This document shows positions 45,820 to 55,060 of a stretch of 64,000 nt of DNA, piece after piece (the first letter of the stretch is position 1; each line of letters begins with the position of its first letter). This DNA comes from Streptomyces violaceusniger (GTDB taxonomy: Bacteria; Actinomycetota; Actinomycetes; Streptomycetales; Streptomycetaceae): contig BJHW01000001.1 in assembly GCA_005405945.1 (NCBI GenBank), positions 2,108,001 through 2,172,000 on the forward strand, written 5' to 3'. The position numbers and the translations under genes are program-made. Under the pieces are notes generated by a model. That model worked only from the letters and a program-made list of their open reading frames with translations. It was not told the DNA's origin and made no database searches.

Positions 45820-47180
45820 ATGAGGACCGCGCAGCAACCGGCGACGCGCCACTGGCGGCACGCCGTCGCCCCCGGCGGGCTTCCGCTGGTCGGCCATGCC
45901 CTGCTCATGGGCCGCAAGCCGCTTACGTTCCTGGCCTCCCTGCCCGCCCACGGCGATCTGGTCGAGCTCCGGCTGGGGCCCCGGCCCGTCTATCTGCCCT
46001 GTCATCCGGAGCTGGTCCAGCAGGTGCTGGTGAACGCGCGGGTCTACGACACCGGCGGGCCGGTCAAGGAGAAGGCCAAGCCCATCCTGGGCAACGGCCT
46101 GATCACCTCCGACTGGGCGGACCACCGGCGGCAGCGCCGGCTGGTGCAGCCCGCCTTCCACGCCGCCCGGATCGCCAAGTACGCCGAGGTGATGGAGCGG
46201 GAGTGCGAGGCCGAGTCGACGGCGTGGACCGCGCGCCGCCCCATCGACGTCAGCCACGAGATGCTCGCGCTCACCGCGCGGGTGACGGCCCGTGCGCTCT
46301 TCTCGACCGATATGGCACCGCACGCCGTGGCCGAGATCCAGCACTGTCTGCCCATCGTCGTGGAGGGCGCCTACCGGCAGGCGATCGATCCCACCGGACT
46401 GCTGGCCAAGCTCCCGCTCGCGGCGAACCGGCGCTTCGACGACGCGCTCACCCGGCTCAACCAGCTCATCGACCGCATGATCGACGACTACAAGGCGTCG
46501 GACGACGGCGACCGCGGCGATGTGCTGTCCGCGCTGTTCGCGGCGCAGGACGACGAGACCGGCGGCACGATGTCGGACCAGGAGATCCACGACCAGGTCA
46601 TGACCCTGCTGCTGGCCGGGATCGAGACCACCGCCTCCGCGCTGAGCTGGACCTGGTTCCTGCTCGGCCGCAATCCCCGCGCCGAGGCCGCGCTGCACGC
46701 CGAGGTCGACGAGGTGCTGGGCGGGCGCGCCCCGACTTACGCCGACGTCCCCCGGCTCGCGTACACCCAACGGGTGTTCAGCGAGGCGCTGCGGCTCTTC
46801 CCGCCCGCGTGGCTGTTCACCCGGACCACCACCGAGACCACCGAGCTGGGCGGGCGGCGGCTGCCCCCGGCGTCGGACGTGCTGGTCAGCCCGTATGTGC
46901 TGCACCGCGATCCGGCCCTCTTCCCCGCCCGGAGTCCTTCGACCCGGACCGCTGGCTCCCGGAGCGGGCCAAGGAGGTGACGCGCGGCTCGTATCTGCCG
47001 TTCGGCGGTGGCAGCCGGAAGTGCATCGGCGACGTCTTCGGCATGACGGAGGCGACGCTCGCCCTGGCCGCGATCGCGGGCCGCTGGCGGATGCGCCCGA
47101 TTCCGGGGACGAAGATCCGGCCGAGGCCGCAGATGAGCCTCACGGCCGGTCCGCTGCGGATGATTCCGGAACCACGCTGA
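45820..47180 (+). CDS. cotB4: cytochrome P450 CotB4 (cyclooctatin C-18 hydroxylase), apparent frameshift
   Basis: ATG 45820 with AAGGA upstream. The N-terminal three-quarters closely follows CotB3 (FLASLPAHGDLVELRLGP). Near 46923-46930 (TTCCCCGCCCGG) the frame shifts. One added base restores the FDPDRW motif and the heme loop FGGGSRKCIGD, giving 453 residues. CotB4 makes cyclooctatin by hydroxylating C-18 of the 5,7-diol. The high similarity to CotB3 shows tandem duplication within the operon. If the frameshift were real, the heme Cys would be lost and the pathway would stop at the diol. Confidence 0.9.
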
Positions 47181-47198
47181 ACGCCGTGCTCCACAGAC

Positions 47199-47236
47199 CC
47201 CACGGACCGCGGTGGGTGACCACCGCGGTCCGTGGG
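47199..47236. terminator. cot operon terminator
   Basis: A perfect 17-bp stem with loop GTGA begins 18 bases after cotB4. It lies between convergent genes and could serve both. Confidence 0.85.
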
Positions 47237-47295
47237 CTCTGGCCGGCCGGGGCGGTGCGAGTGCTCCCGCCCGGGGCGGTTCGTGGGGCGTGCCG

Positions 47296-47320
47296 GGCCG
47301 CGGCGGTTCTCGCCGCGGCC
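47296..47320. terminator. second hairpin in the convergent spacer
   Basis: GGCCGCGGCG, loop GTTCT and CGCCGCGGCC form a perfect 10-bp stem. It probably serves the minus-strand P450. Confidence 0.6.
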
Positions 47321-47329
47321 GGGGACATG

Positions 47330-47431
47330 GGCGTCCGGAGCCGGGGTTCGGGCGTCCGGAGCACGGGGTCTGGCGTCCGGAACGCCGGGTTTTCAGGCGT
47401 CCGGAACGCGGGTTCAGGCGTCCGGAGCCGC
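47330..47431. repeat. five imperfect copies of a ~21-bp repeat overlapping a P450 gene end
   Basis: GGCGTCCGGA recurs at about 21-base intervals (near 47330, 47351, 47372, 47396 and 47417), each followed by a variable GC-rich tail. The last copy encodes the final residues and stop of the minus-strand P450. Confidence 0.8.
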
Positions 47432-48606
47432 GGTGAACCGTATCGGCAGTCGCCGCAGCCCGCGCAGCATCAGGCTGGGGCGCCAGGCGAGTTCGGCCGG
47501 ATCGGCGTCCAGGGCCAGATCGGGGCAGCGCTCCAGCAGGGCCCGGAAGGCGATGGCCCCTTCGAGCCGGGCCAGCGGGGCGCCCAGACAGTGGTGGACA
47601 CCGTGTCCGAAGCCGAGGTGGCCGCGCGGTGCGCGCCGGATGTCGAAGTGGTCCGGCTCGGCGAAGCGCCGGGGGTCGCGCGACCCGGCGGCCAGGACGA
47701 CCGCCACCGGCTCCCCGGCCGGAATCGTCGTGCCCGCGATCGCCACCGGCTCCCTGGTGAAGCGGAACGCGGCGCTCTCCACCGGGCCGTCGTAGCGCAG
47801 CATCTCCTCGATCGCGCCCGCCAGCAGCGACCAGTCGGCACGCAGCGCGGCCAGCTGCTCGGGGTGGCGGAGCAGGGCGAGGGTGCCGCTGGAGATCAGG
47901 TTGGCGGAGGTCTCGTAGCCCGCGACCAGCAGCACGAACGTCATGCCGAGCATCTCCTCGTCGGAGAGCGCGTCGCCGTCCCCGTCCATGGCGCGGACCA
48001 GGGCGCTGAGCAGATCGTCGCCGGGGGTGCGGCGCTTGGTCTCGATGAGCTCCGCGAAATAGCCCGTCAGGGCCTGGGCGGCGGCACCGGCGGCCTCCGG
48101 GCGGGTCAGGTCGGTGCTCTCGAGGTACCAGTCGTGGAACGCCTTGCGATCCGTCTCCGGCACGCCCAGCAGTTCGCAGATGACGGCCAGGGGCAGCGGC
48201 AGCGCGTAGTCCTCGACGAGATCGGCCCGGCCCAGCGGGGCCATCGCGTCCAGCAGTTCGTCCGCGATCTGCCGGACGCGGGGGCGCAGGGCCTCGATCC
48301 GGCCCGGGGTGAAGGCGCGGGCCACCAGCCCCCGCAGCCGGGTGTGGTGCGGCGGGTCGGTCTGCACCATGTTCCGCCCGATGGCATTGCCGCCGTCGTC
48401 CTGCCACGCGCCCGAGTGACGGACGTCATTGCTCAGCCGGGGGTCGGTCAGCGCGGCGCGGGCCTCCTCGTGGCCGACGACGAGCCAGAACTCACCGGAG
48501 GCGTCGGTGCGCACCCGGTGGACCGGGCCCGCTCCCGCAGACGTGCGTAGACCGGATACGGGTTGACGACGAAGTCCGCGCCGAGCGCGGACAGATCCTG
48601 GGGCAT
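47414..48606 (-). CDS. cytochrome P450 (CYP107-like), apparent frameshift
   Basis: ATG 48606 (MPQDLSALGADFVVNPYPVYARLRE) with GAGGG upstream. The frame breaks at CGGGCCC (48525-48530); one added base gives PVHRVRTDASGEFW and a 397-residue protein. Conserved motifs are MVQTDPPHHTRLRGLV, LLVAGYETSAN (I helix), EEMLRYDGPVE (K helix) and FGHGVHHCLGAPLAR (heme). This soluble bacterial P450 type is distinct from CotB3/CotB4. It is divergent from a TetR gene with a shared operator and convergent with the cot operon. Substrate unknown; further oxidation of cyclooctatin is one hypothesis. Confidence 0.85.
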
Positions 48607-48678
48607 GTGATCCCTCAGTCGGTTGGCGGCTTCCCCGAAGCCAGAACCGGGGATCGTTCCCCGCTCTGGCGATGATCT

Positions 48679-48714
48679 TAACACCTAACCGGAGAGATTC
48701 CCCGGTTAGTGTTA
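48679..48714. promoter_or_regulatory. long inverted repeat, operator of the adjacent TetR regulator
   Basis: TAACACCTAACCGG and CCGGTTAGTGTTA are inverted repeats with one unpaired C. They sit between the P450 start (48606) and the TetR start (48726), 12 bases before the latter. Confidence 0.75.
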
Positions 48715-48725
48715 GGGTGCGGGCC

Positions 48726-49406
48726 ATGGGCAGCCGTGTGGAGAAAGAGACACCGTTGCGCCGAGACGCACGGCGCAACCGCGAGATGCTGATAGCTGCC
48801 GCCCGGGAGATCTACACGGATCAGGGTGTGGACGCCCCGCTCGACGACATCGCCCGTCGGGCCGGAGTCGGCAGCGCCACCCTCTACCGGCGGTTCGCCG
48901 GCCGGGCGGAACTCATCGAGGCGGTATTCGGCGATTCCCTTCGGGACATTCTGCGGGCCGCCGAGGAGGCCCGCTCCGCGACCGACGCCTGGGTCGGGCT
49001 CACAGCCTACCTGGAGCGCATCTTCGGGCTGCTCGCCGCCGACCGGGGCACCAACGACCTGATGACCACCGGCATCCAGGGCGTCCCCTCGCTCGACGCG
49101 CTCCGTAAGGAGAACCAGAAGACGCTCGACGACCTTCTGCGCCGCGCCCAGGAGCAGGGCGAGGTCCGGGCGGACGCCACCGCGGAGGACCTGCAGTTCA
49201 TGCTGGCCGCGCTCGGCCGCGCGGTCCCCGGCTCGACCGTGGCCGCGCCGCTGGCCTGGCGCCGCTATCTGGCCCTGCTGCTCGACGGGCTGCGCCCCGA
49301 GGGGTCCCATCCGCTCCCGGCCCCCTCGCTCACCCCGGAACAGCTCAACGCCGCCATGCTCCAGCTCGGCAAGGTACGGCGGCCACGCACGGGACGCGCC
49401 GACTAG
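48726..49406 (+). CDS. TetR-family transcriptional regulator
   Basis: 226 residues from ATG 48726; the frame can be extended upstream only through the operator. The N-terminal HTH is plain (RRNREMLIAAAREIYTDQG, APLDDIARRAGVGSATLYRRFAGRAELIEAV). The C-terminal ligand domain is of the common SCO-type (DLQFMLAALGRAV). It very likely represses itself and the divergent P450 through the palindrome at 48679-48714. Its ligand is unknown, and could be a P450 substrate. Confidence 0.9.
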   Translation: MGSRVEKETPLRRDARRNREMLIAAAREIYTDQGVDAPLDDIARRAGVGSATLYRRFAGRAELIEAVFGDSLRDILRAAEEARSATDAWVGLTAYLERIFGLLAADRGTNDLMTTGIQGVPSLDALRKENQKTLDDLLRRAQEQGEVRADATAEDLQFMLAALGRAVPGSTVAAPLAWRRYLALLLDGLRPEGSHPLPAPSLTPEQLNAAMLQLGKVRRPRTGRAD

Positions 49407-49595
49407 GGTCCTTCTGGCGGATCTCCGTGGAGGAAGGAGCGCCCGCCGCGCAGCGGCCGAAGACCGCAGCCGGGGCGTGCTCTCGGCGTGCCGCGCGGAG
49501 GCCCTCGTAGCGGAGCTACTCGGGCTTTCGTGCGGTGCGGCGAGAGGGCGCCCCGGGCGTCGCGACGCCGCGGAGATCCATCAGAAGGACCCTAG
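49403..49595. repeat. ~190-bp imperfect palindrome (intergenic repeat element)
   Basis: The ends CTAGGGTCCTTCTG and CAGAAGGACCCTAG are complementary, and the outer 25 bases match at 23 positions. Pairing continues inward through GGGGCG...CTCTCG and its counterpart to a centre at GTAGC-GGA-GCTAC (about 49507-49519). The left arm carries about 28 extra bases. No ORF of good codon bias lies inside. It resembles a MITE-like or REP-like element directly abutting the TetR stop codon. The rest of 49596-49763 shows nothing beyond the transporter start region. Confidence 0.7.
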
Positions 49596-49763
49596 GGAGT
49601 CTCCGGGGCGGGGCGGGCCGACGCGCGGGGCTCCTGGGCGGGGCGTGTCACCACAGTGGCCGGGTGAAGTGTGTCGCCCGCCTACATATCCGAGCCGAAC
49701 TGCGCATTTCTACGGTGTGGCAACACAAAACCGTCCTCGCACCCCGCTCGGAAGTGGTGACCC

Positions 49764-51186
49764 ATGCCTACCCCGGATTCTCCGGCCTCCGCTCCCCGAC
49801 CTCGCCCGGCTCACTGCGCCGTATCGTCGCTGCGAGCCTCATCGGCACCACCATCGAGTGGTACGACTTCTTCCTCTACGGCTCGGCCGCCGCGCTCGTC
49901 TTCAACAAGCTCTTCTTCCCGGACTCCGACCCGCTCGTCGGCACGCTGCTGTCGTTCCTGACCTACGCGGTCGGCTTCGCCGCCCGGCCGGTCGGCGCGC
50001 TGGTCTTCGGCCACTACGGCGACCGGCTCGGCCGCAAGAAGCTGCTGATTCTGAGTCTGCTGATGATGGGCGGCGCGACCTGCGCCATCGGGCTGCTGCC
50101 CACCCACGCCACGGTCGGCTCCGCGGCACCCGTACTGCTCACCGCGCTGCGTCTGATCCAGGGGTTCGCACTGGGCGGGGAATGGGGCGGTGCGGTGCTG
50201 CTGGTGTCGGAACACGGGGACGCGCGGCGGCGCGGGTTCTGGGCGTCCTGGCCGCAGACCGGCGCCCCGCGGGGCAGCTGCTGGCCACCGGGGTGCTCTC
50301 CGCGCTGACGGCCACGCTCTCCGACGACGCCTTCGAGTCATGGGGCTGGCGGGTGCCGTTCCTGCTCTCGGGCGTGCTGGTGCTGGTCGGCCTGTGGATT
50401 CGTCTCTCTGTCGATGAATCGCCGGTCTTCAAGGCCGCGCTGGCCCGGGCCGAGGCCCGTAAGGCGGCCGCGGGCGGGGAGGACGCCGCCGAGAACATGC
50501 CGCTGGTGGCGGTCCTGCGCCACCACTGGCGGGATGTGCTGATCGCCATGGGCGCGCGGATGGCCGAGAACATCAGCTACTACGTCATCACCGCCTTCGT
50601 CCTCGTCTACGCGACCTCCGACCATGTGGGCCTCGGCAAGCAGACCGCGCTCAACGCCGTACTGATCGCCTCGGCCGTGCACTTCGCGGTCATCCCTGCG
50701 TGGGGCGCGCTGTCGGACCGGATCGGGCGGCGCCCGGTGTACCTCCTGGGCGCGGTGGGCGTGGGCGCGTGGGCCTTCCCGTTCTTCCTCCTCATCGACA
50801 CCAAGGGCTTCCCGGCCCTGTTGCTCGCCGTGACGGTCGGGTTGATCTTCCACGGGGCGATGTACGCGCCCCAGGCGGCCTTCTTCTCCGAGATGTTCGC
50901 GACCCGGATGCGGTATTCGGGGGCGTCGATCGGCGCGCAGTTCGCGTCCGTCGCGGCCGGTGCGCCCGCACCGCTCATCGCCACCGCGCTGCTGGCCGAC
51001 TACGACAGCGCCACGCCGATCGCCCTCTATGTGATCGCGGCGGCCCTGCTCACCCTGGTGGCCGTGGGCGTCGCCAAGGAGACCCGGGACCGCGATCTGG
51101 CCGCCGTCGAACCGACCTCGGCCCCCTCCCCGCGCTCGGCGACGGAGACGGCCGAGCGCACGGCCCGTTCGGCCTCGGCTCAGTAA
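49764..51186 (+). CDS. MFS transporter (MHS family), two apparent frameshifts
   Basis: ATG 49764 ([11 protein letters not shown]) with GGAAG upstream. Frame breaks at CCCC 49794-49797 and CCCC 50265-50268; one added base at each gives 474 residues. The MHS signature [20 protein letters not shown] starts TM1. [14 protein letters not shown] is the loop 2-3 motif, [14 protein letters not shown] is in TM5, and about twelve TM segments follow. MHS members import organic acids such as shikimate, alpha-ketoglutarate or hydroxybutyrate with protons. It is next to a PucR regulator and a hydroxybutyrate-dehydrogenase-like SDR, which suggests 3-hydroxybutyrate uptake. The stop overlaps the PucR gene end. 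Confidence 0.85.
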
Positions 51187-53294
51187 CCCACGGCCGAGGC
51201 CAGGCGGTGCAGCCGCAAGGCGAGCTGGATCTCCAGGGAGCGGGCGGGCGACTGCCAGTCGGGGCCGAGCAGCCGCCCGACCCGCTCCAGCCGCTGCGCC
51301 ACCGTGTTGACGTGCACGTGGAGGGCGTCCTTGGTACGGGCCGGGCTCATCCCGCCGGCGAAGTACGCGTCGAGCGTGTGGATCAGCTCGGTGCCGCGCC
51401 GCTCGTCGTAGTCGATGACGGCGCCCACGGTGCGGTTCACGAAGTCCTGGACGCCGGTGCCGTCCGGGGCGCCCTCGCGGGTCCCGGCCAGCAGCAGCCC
51501 GAGGAAGCCGAAGTCCTCGGCGGCGGCGCCCTGTCCGGCCCGGCCCAGCACCCGCAGGGCGGCCAGACAGCGCCGCGCCTCGGCGTAGCCCGCGGCGACC
51601 TCCCCGGGCCGCGCGGCGGGCGCGGGAACGGGCGCGGAGGCGCCCACGGTGACCGCGGCGTGCACGGCGGTGCCCAGCTGCCGGGCGGTGCGGCGGGCGA
51701 GGGCGTCGGCGGTCTCGCCGTCGGCGAGCGGCAGCAGCAGGACGGTGCCGCCGTCGCGGGCGGCGGCCAGACCGTGCCGGGTGGCCGCCAGATGGGACGC
51801 GGCGGACCACAGCCGCCGACGGCCCGCGGCGTCCTCGGCGGGCGCGCCGCCGGATGTGCTGGACGTGCTTCCGGGCCCGTTTCCGTGGGCGTCGCCATGT
51901 GTGTTGCTGTGCGTGGTGCCGTGCGTGGTGCCGTGCGTGGTGGCGTGTGCGTTGGCGGACCAGCTTCCGTGCGCCGTGTTGCCGTGCGGGTTGCCGGACC
52001 CGGCGGCGGGCCCGGTGGCGGACGTGCCGGGGCCCGGGGCCTCGATGCCCGCCGCGAGCACCACATGGGGCGTGTCCAGGTCCGCCTGGAGCCGCGCGGC
52101 GCGCTCGCGCAGCAGCCGGGGCTCGCGGTCGGGGGCGTCGAGGAGGTCGTCCAGGAGCTCACCGCGCACCCGCTGTTCGGCCTCGCCCGCGGAGCGGCGG
52201 GCGAGCTGAAGCAGGGAGGTCACCATCGCGGCCCGCTCCAGGGTGCGCTGGTCCACGGGGTCGAGCCGGGGGTGGCCGCGCAGCACGAGCGCGCCGAGCA
52301 GTTCGCCGCCCGCCGAGACCGCGGCGACCCAGTCCTCCTCGCCGTCGCGCACCGCGTGGCCGTCGGCCCGGGACCGGTCGACGGCCGCCGCGGGCGCCTC
52401 GTCGGCCTCGAGGAACTCCACCGAGCCGCTGAGCACCTCGGCCAGGGCGTCGGCCACGTCGTGCACCCCGCCGCCGCGCAACACCAGTTCGGTGAGCCGG
52501 TCGTGGACGTCGGAGGCGCGCTCGATGACCCGGCTGCGATCCCGGATGATCTCGTTGGCGGCCTCCAGCTCGGTGAGCGCCGTACGGGTCTCGGCGAGCA
52601 GATGGGCGGTGTCGATGGCCACGGCCGCGTGGGCGGCGAACGAGCCGAGCAGCGCGATCTGCTCGCGTTCGAACACCCGGGCCCGGCGATCGGCCGCGAA
52701 CAGCACGCCGATGACACCGCTGCCGAGCAGCAGCGGCACCCCGAGGATGGCGACGAGTCCCTCGTCCATGACGCCCGCGTCGATGGCGTGGGTGTGCTGG
52801 AACCGCGGATCGTGGAGGTAGCTCTCGGTCACATAGGGGCGGGCGGTCTGGGCCACCAGACCGCCGAGCCCCTCCCCCATGCCGAGCCGCAGTTGCTGGA
52901 AGCGGGCCGAGACCGAACCGTCGGTGACCCTCATATAGGTGTCACCGGCCGTCGGGTCGTTGAGCGTCAGATAGGCCACCTCGGTGCCCAGCAGGGAGCG
53001 GGCGCGCTGCACGATGGCCTGGAGCACCGCGTCCAGGTCGCGCAGCCCCGCCAGGTCGTGGGCGGTCTCGAAGAGCGCGGACAGCTCGGCCTCGCGGCGC
53101 CGTCGCCCCTCCAGCTCACCGCGCACCCGCAGAGCGAGCAGCTTGGCGCGCTCCAGGGCCGCCAGCCGGTCGGCCGGGGCCTTGTCGGCGCGGGCGCGCA
53201 GCACCGGGCGCTCGTACGCCTCGGCGGGCGCGCCGCGTGCGAGCAGTTCCAGGTAGGGGTTCTCCGGCCGGTCGTCGGGCATGGGCACAGGCAT
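51180..53294 (-). CDS. GAF-PucR/CdaR-type transcriptional regulator with His-rich insert
   Basis: ATG 53294 (or 53282) is preferred; the frame extends to 53531 but the added part is made of LAEP/LAQP repeats. About 704 residues. A helical N-terminus leads to a GAF domain (about 70-240, DLDAVLQAIVQRARSLLGTEVAYLTLND). A CdaR GGDEF-like region follows, and a C-terminal PucR HTH (ELIHTLDAYFAGGMSPARTKDALHVHVNTVAQRLERV). Near residues 450-500 the CdaR region is interrupted by repeats such as TTHGTTHGTTHS, from a 12-bp DNA repeat. It probably controls the divergent or adjacent SDR and MFS genes in response to a small metabolite. Confidence 0.85.
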   Translation of the reverse strand: MPVPMPDDRPENPYLELLARGAPAEAYERPVLRARADKAPADRLAALERAKLLALRVRGELEGRRRREAELSALFETAHDLAGLRDLDAVLQAIVQRARSLLGTEVAYLTLNDPTAGDTYMRVTDGSVSARFQQLRLGMGEGLGGLVAQTARPYVTESYLHDPRFQHTHAIDAGVMDEGLVAILGVPLLLGSGVIGVLFAADRRARVFEREQIALLGSFAAHAAVAIDTAHLLAETRTALTELEAANEIIRDRSRVIERASDVHDRLTELVLRGGGVHDVADALAEVLSGSVEFLEADEAPAAAVDRSRADGHAVRDGEEDWVAAVSAGGELLGALVLRGHPRLDPVDQRTLERAAMVTSLLQLARRSAGEAEQRVRGELLDDLLDAPDREPRLLRERAARLQADLDTPHVVLAAGIEAPGPGTSATGPAAGSGNPHGNTAHGSWSANAHATTHGTTHGTTHSNTHGDAHGNGPGSTSSTSGGAPAEDAAGRRRLWSAASHLAATRHGLAAARDGGTVLLLPLADGETADALARRTARQLGTAVHAAVTVGASAPVPAPAARPGEVAAGYAEARRCLAALRVLGRAGQGAAAEDFGFLGLLLAGTREGAPDGTGVQDFVNRTVGAVIDYDERRGTELIHTLDAYFAGGMSPARTKDALHVHVNTVAQRLERVGRLLGPDWQSPARSLEIQLALRLHRLASAVGY

Positions 53295-53515
53295 ACTCCC
53301 GCCGGGCGCGGCGGCGCCAGCTCTAAGGCGGCCCGGTGCCTTGTCGACGGGGCGGCCGGGCAACAGGCGGTCCGGTGGCTGAGCCAATGGGCCACCGTCC
53401 GGAGTTGGCTCAGCCAATCGGCCACCATCCGCCGGTGGCTCGGCCAATCCGCCTTCGTGGCTCAGTGGCTGAGCCAATTGTCCTTCAGAGGCCGGTGACC
53501 GATCCGATGGGCCGC

Positions 53516-54322
53516 TCAGTGGGCGGTCCATCCGCCGTCCATGCTGAGCGAGGCCCCGGTGACGAACGATGTGTGCGGACCGCAGAGGTACGCGACGGCC
53601 TCGGCGACCTCCTCGGGTTCGACCAGCCGCTTGACCGCCGCATCGGCCAGCATCACCTCGGAGACCACCCGCTCCGGCGAGATCCCGTGGGCCTCGGCCT
53701 GGTCGGCGATCTGCCGCTCGACGAGTGGGGTGCGCACATAGCCGGGGTTGACGCAGTTGGACGTCACTCCGTGCTCCGCGCCCTCCAGCGCGGCGACCTT
53801 GGAGAGCCCCTCCAAACCGTGTTTGGCGGCCACATAGGCCGACTTGTACGGGGAAGCGCGCAGCCCGTGCACCGAGGAGATGTTCACGATCCGGCCCCAG
53901 CCCTGGGCGTACATGTGCGGCAGCGCGCCGCGCACCAGCCGGAAGGGGGCCTCCAGCATCACGGTGAGCACCCGGGAGAAGACCTCGGGCGGAAAGTCCT
54001 CAATGGGCCGGACGAGTTGGAGCCCGGCGTTGTTGACCAGGATGTCGGTGCCGGCGGAGGCCCGCTCTGCGGCGTCGAGGTCGGTGAGGTCCAGGGGGTG
54101 GGCCTCGACAGGCCCGGGCAGTCCGGAGGCCGCGGCGACGAGGTCGGTGAGGCCCTCGGCGTCCAGGTCGACGGCCCGCACCCGCGCCCCGGCGGCGGCC
54201 AGTCGCAGCGTGCAGGCCCGGCCGATGCCACCGGCGGCGCCCGTGACAAGTGCGGTACGGCCGGAGAGATCGGGGCCGCCGGACGGCCGTGGGTCCGGGC
54301 CTGGTGTGGTGGACGCGCTCAT
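53516..54322 (-). CDS. 3-hydroxybutyrate dehydrogenase-like SDR
   Basis: ATG 54322 is taken (GTG 54331 is also possible); neither has a clear ribosome binding site. 268 residues. NAD-binding VTGAAGGIGRA, the structural LVNNAGL, and the catalytic Ser of NISSVHGLRASPYKSAYVAAKHG with its YxxxK are all present. The NPGYVRTPLVERQI segment is typical of 3-hydroxybutyrate dehydrogenases, which interconvert 3-hydroxybutyrate and acetoacetate. It ends in SMDGGWTAH. The PucR-type regulator starts just downstream, and an MHS transporter lies beyond it. Confidence 0.88.
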   Translation of the reverse strand: MSASTTPGPDPRPSGGPDLSGRTALVTGAAGGIGRACTLRLAAAGARVRAVDLDAEGLTDLVAAASGLPGPVEAHPLDLTDLDAAERASAGTDILVNNAGLQLVRPIEDFPPEVFSRVLTVMLEAPFRLVRGALPHMYAQGWGRIVNISSVHGLRASPYKSAYVAAKHGLEGLSKVAALEGAEHGVTSNCVNPGYVRTPLVERQIADQAEAHGISPERVVSEVMLADAAVKRLVEPEEVAEAVAYLCGPHTSFVTGASLSMDGGWTAH

Positions 54323-54377
54323 GAGGGGCACATTAGGCAGCCGTGGGGCCCGGACCGATGTGGGCGCGGCACATACT

Positions 54378-54857
54378 TCACTCCTCGATGATGGGCTCGA
54401 ACCATGTCGGGCCGTCCTCGAGCGCCTGCTTGATCCGGGACAGGGAGAAGTCCTCCATCTCGGGCAGCGCGTCGAGCGGAAACCAGCCGACGTCCAGCGA
54501 CTCGTCGTCGTTCACCCGCGCCTCGCCACCGACCGCGCGGCAGCGGAAGCAGATGTCCACGAACTGGCACCTGTCGTCGTTGGGGTAGGTCACCGGCGCC
54601 AGGGTCCGTACGAGCACGATGCGTTCGGGGACACAGCGCACCGCGGTCTCCTCCTCGACCTCGCGGACCACCGCCGTGGCCGGCTGCTCACCGGGTTCGG
54701 GGATGCCGCAGATGATGGTCCAGCGGCCGTTGTCGGCCCGGCGGCCCAGCAGCACCCGGTCCTGGTCGTCGAGGACCACGGCGCTCACGCCCGGCAGATA
54801 GAGCAGTTGATGGCCGATGGAGGCCCTGAGGTCACGGATGAAGTCGGGGGTCGGCAT
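54378..54857 (-). CDS. Nudix hydrolase
   Basis: 159 residues. The Nudix box GIPEPGEQPATAVVREVEEETAV (about residues 50-72) keeps the REVEEE metal ligands; the usual Gly after EE is Thr. It hydrolyses a nucleoside diphosphate linked to another group. The WTIICGIPEPGE pattern is common in Streptomyces proteins annotated NUDIX/MutT-like, and the substrate is unknown. It lies divergent from the O-antigen-ligase-like gene. Confidence 0.88.
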   Translation of the reverse strand: MPTPDFIRDLRASIGHQLLYLPGVSAVVLDDQDRVLLGRRADNGRWTIICGIPEPGEQPATAVVREVEEETAVRCVPERIVLVRTLAPVTYPNDDRCQFVDICFRCRAVGGEARVNDDESLDVGWFPLDALPEMEDFSLSRIKQALEDGPTWFEPIIEE

Positions 54858-55060
54858 GGGCCGAGGGTATCGGGCGGAAACGGGGGCGCGCGCAGCGCCC
54901 GTACGGCGCCCTTCACGACGGGCGTTTCACGACCGACTCATCGTTTCTGCGAACCATATACACATTCCTTACGACAAGCGCTACGGTTTCGGGTGTCATG
55001 GCTCGCGCGACAGCCGTAAGGGCGTCGGCGCGATGCCCGTCACGACGGGGGGTCGACGGG

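Noticed and set aside
49403..49595. Insertion sequence at the long palindrome
   Set aside because: No transposase frame lies inside or beside it; at most it is a non-autonomous element.
53300..53531. N-terminal extension of the PucR regulator to ATG 53531
   Set aside because: The added residues are LAEP/LAQP repeats; family members start near PENPYLELLA, so ATG 53294 or 53282 is more likely.
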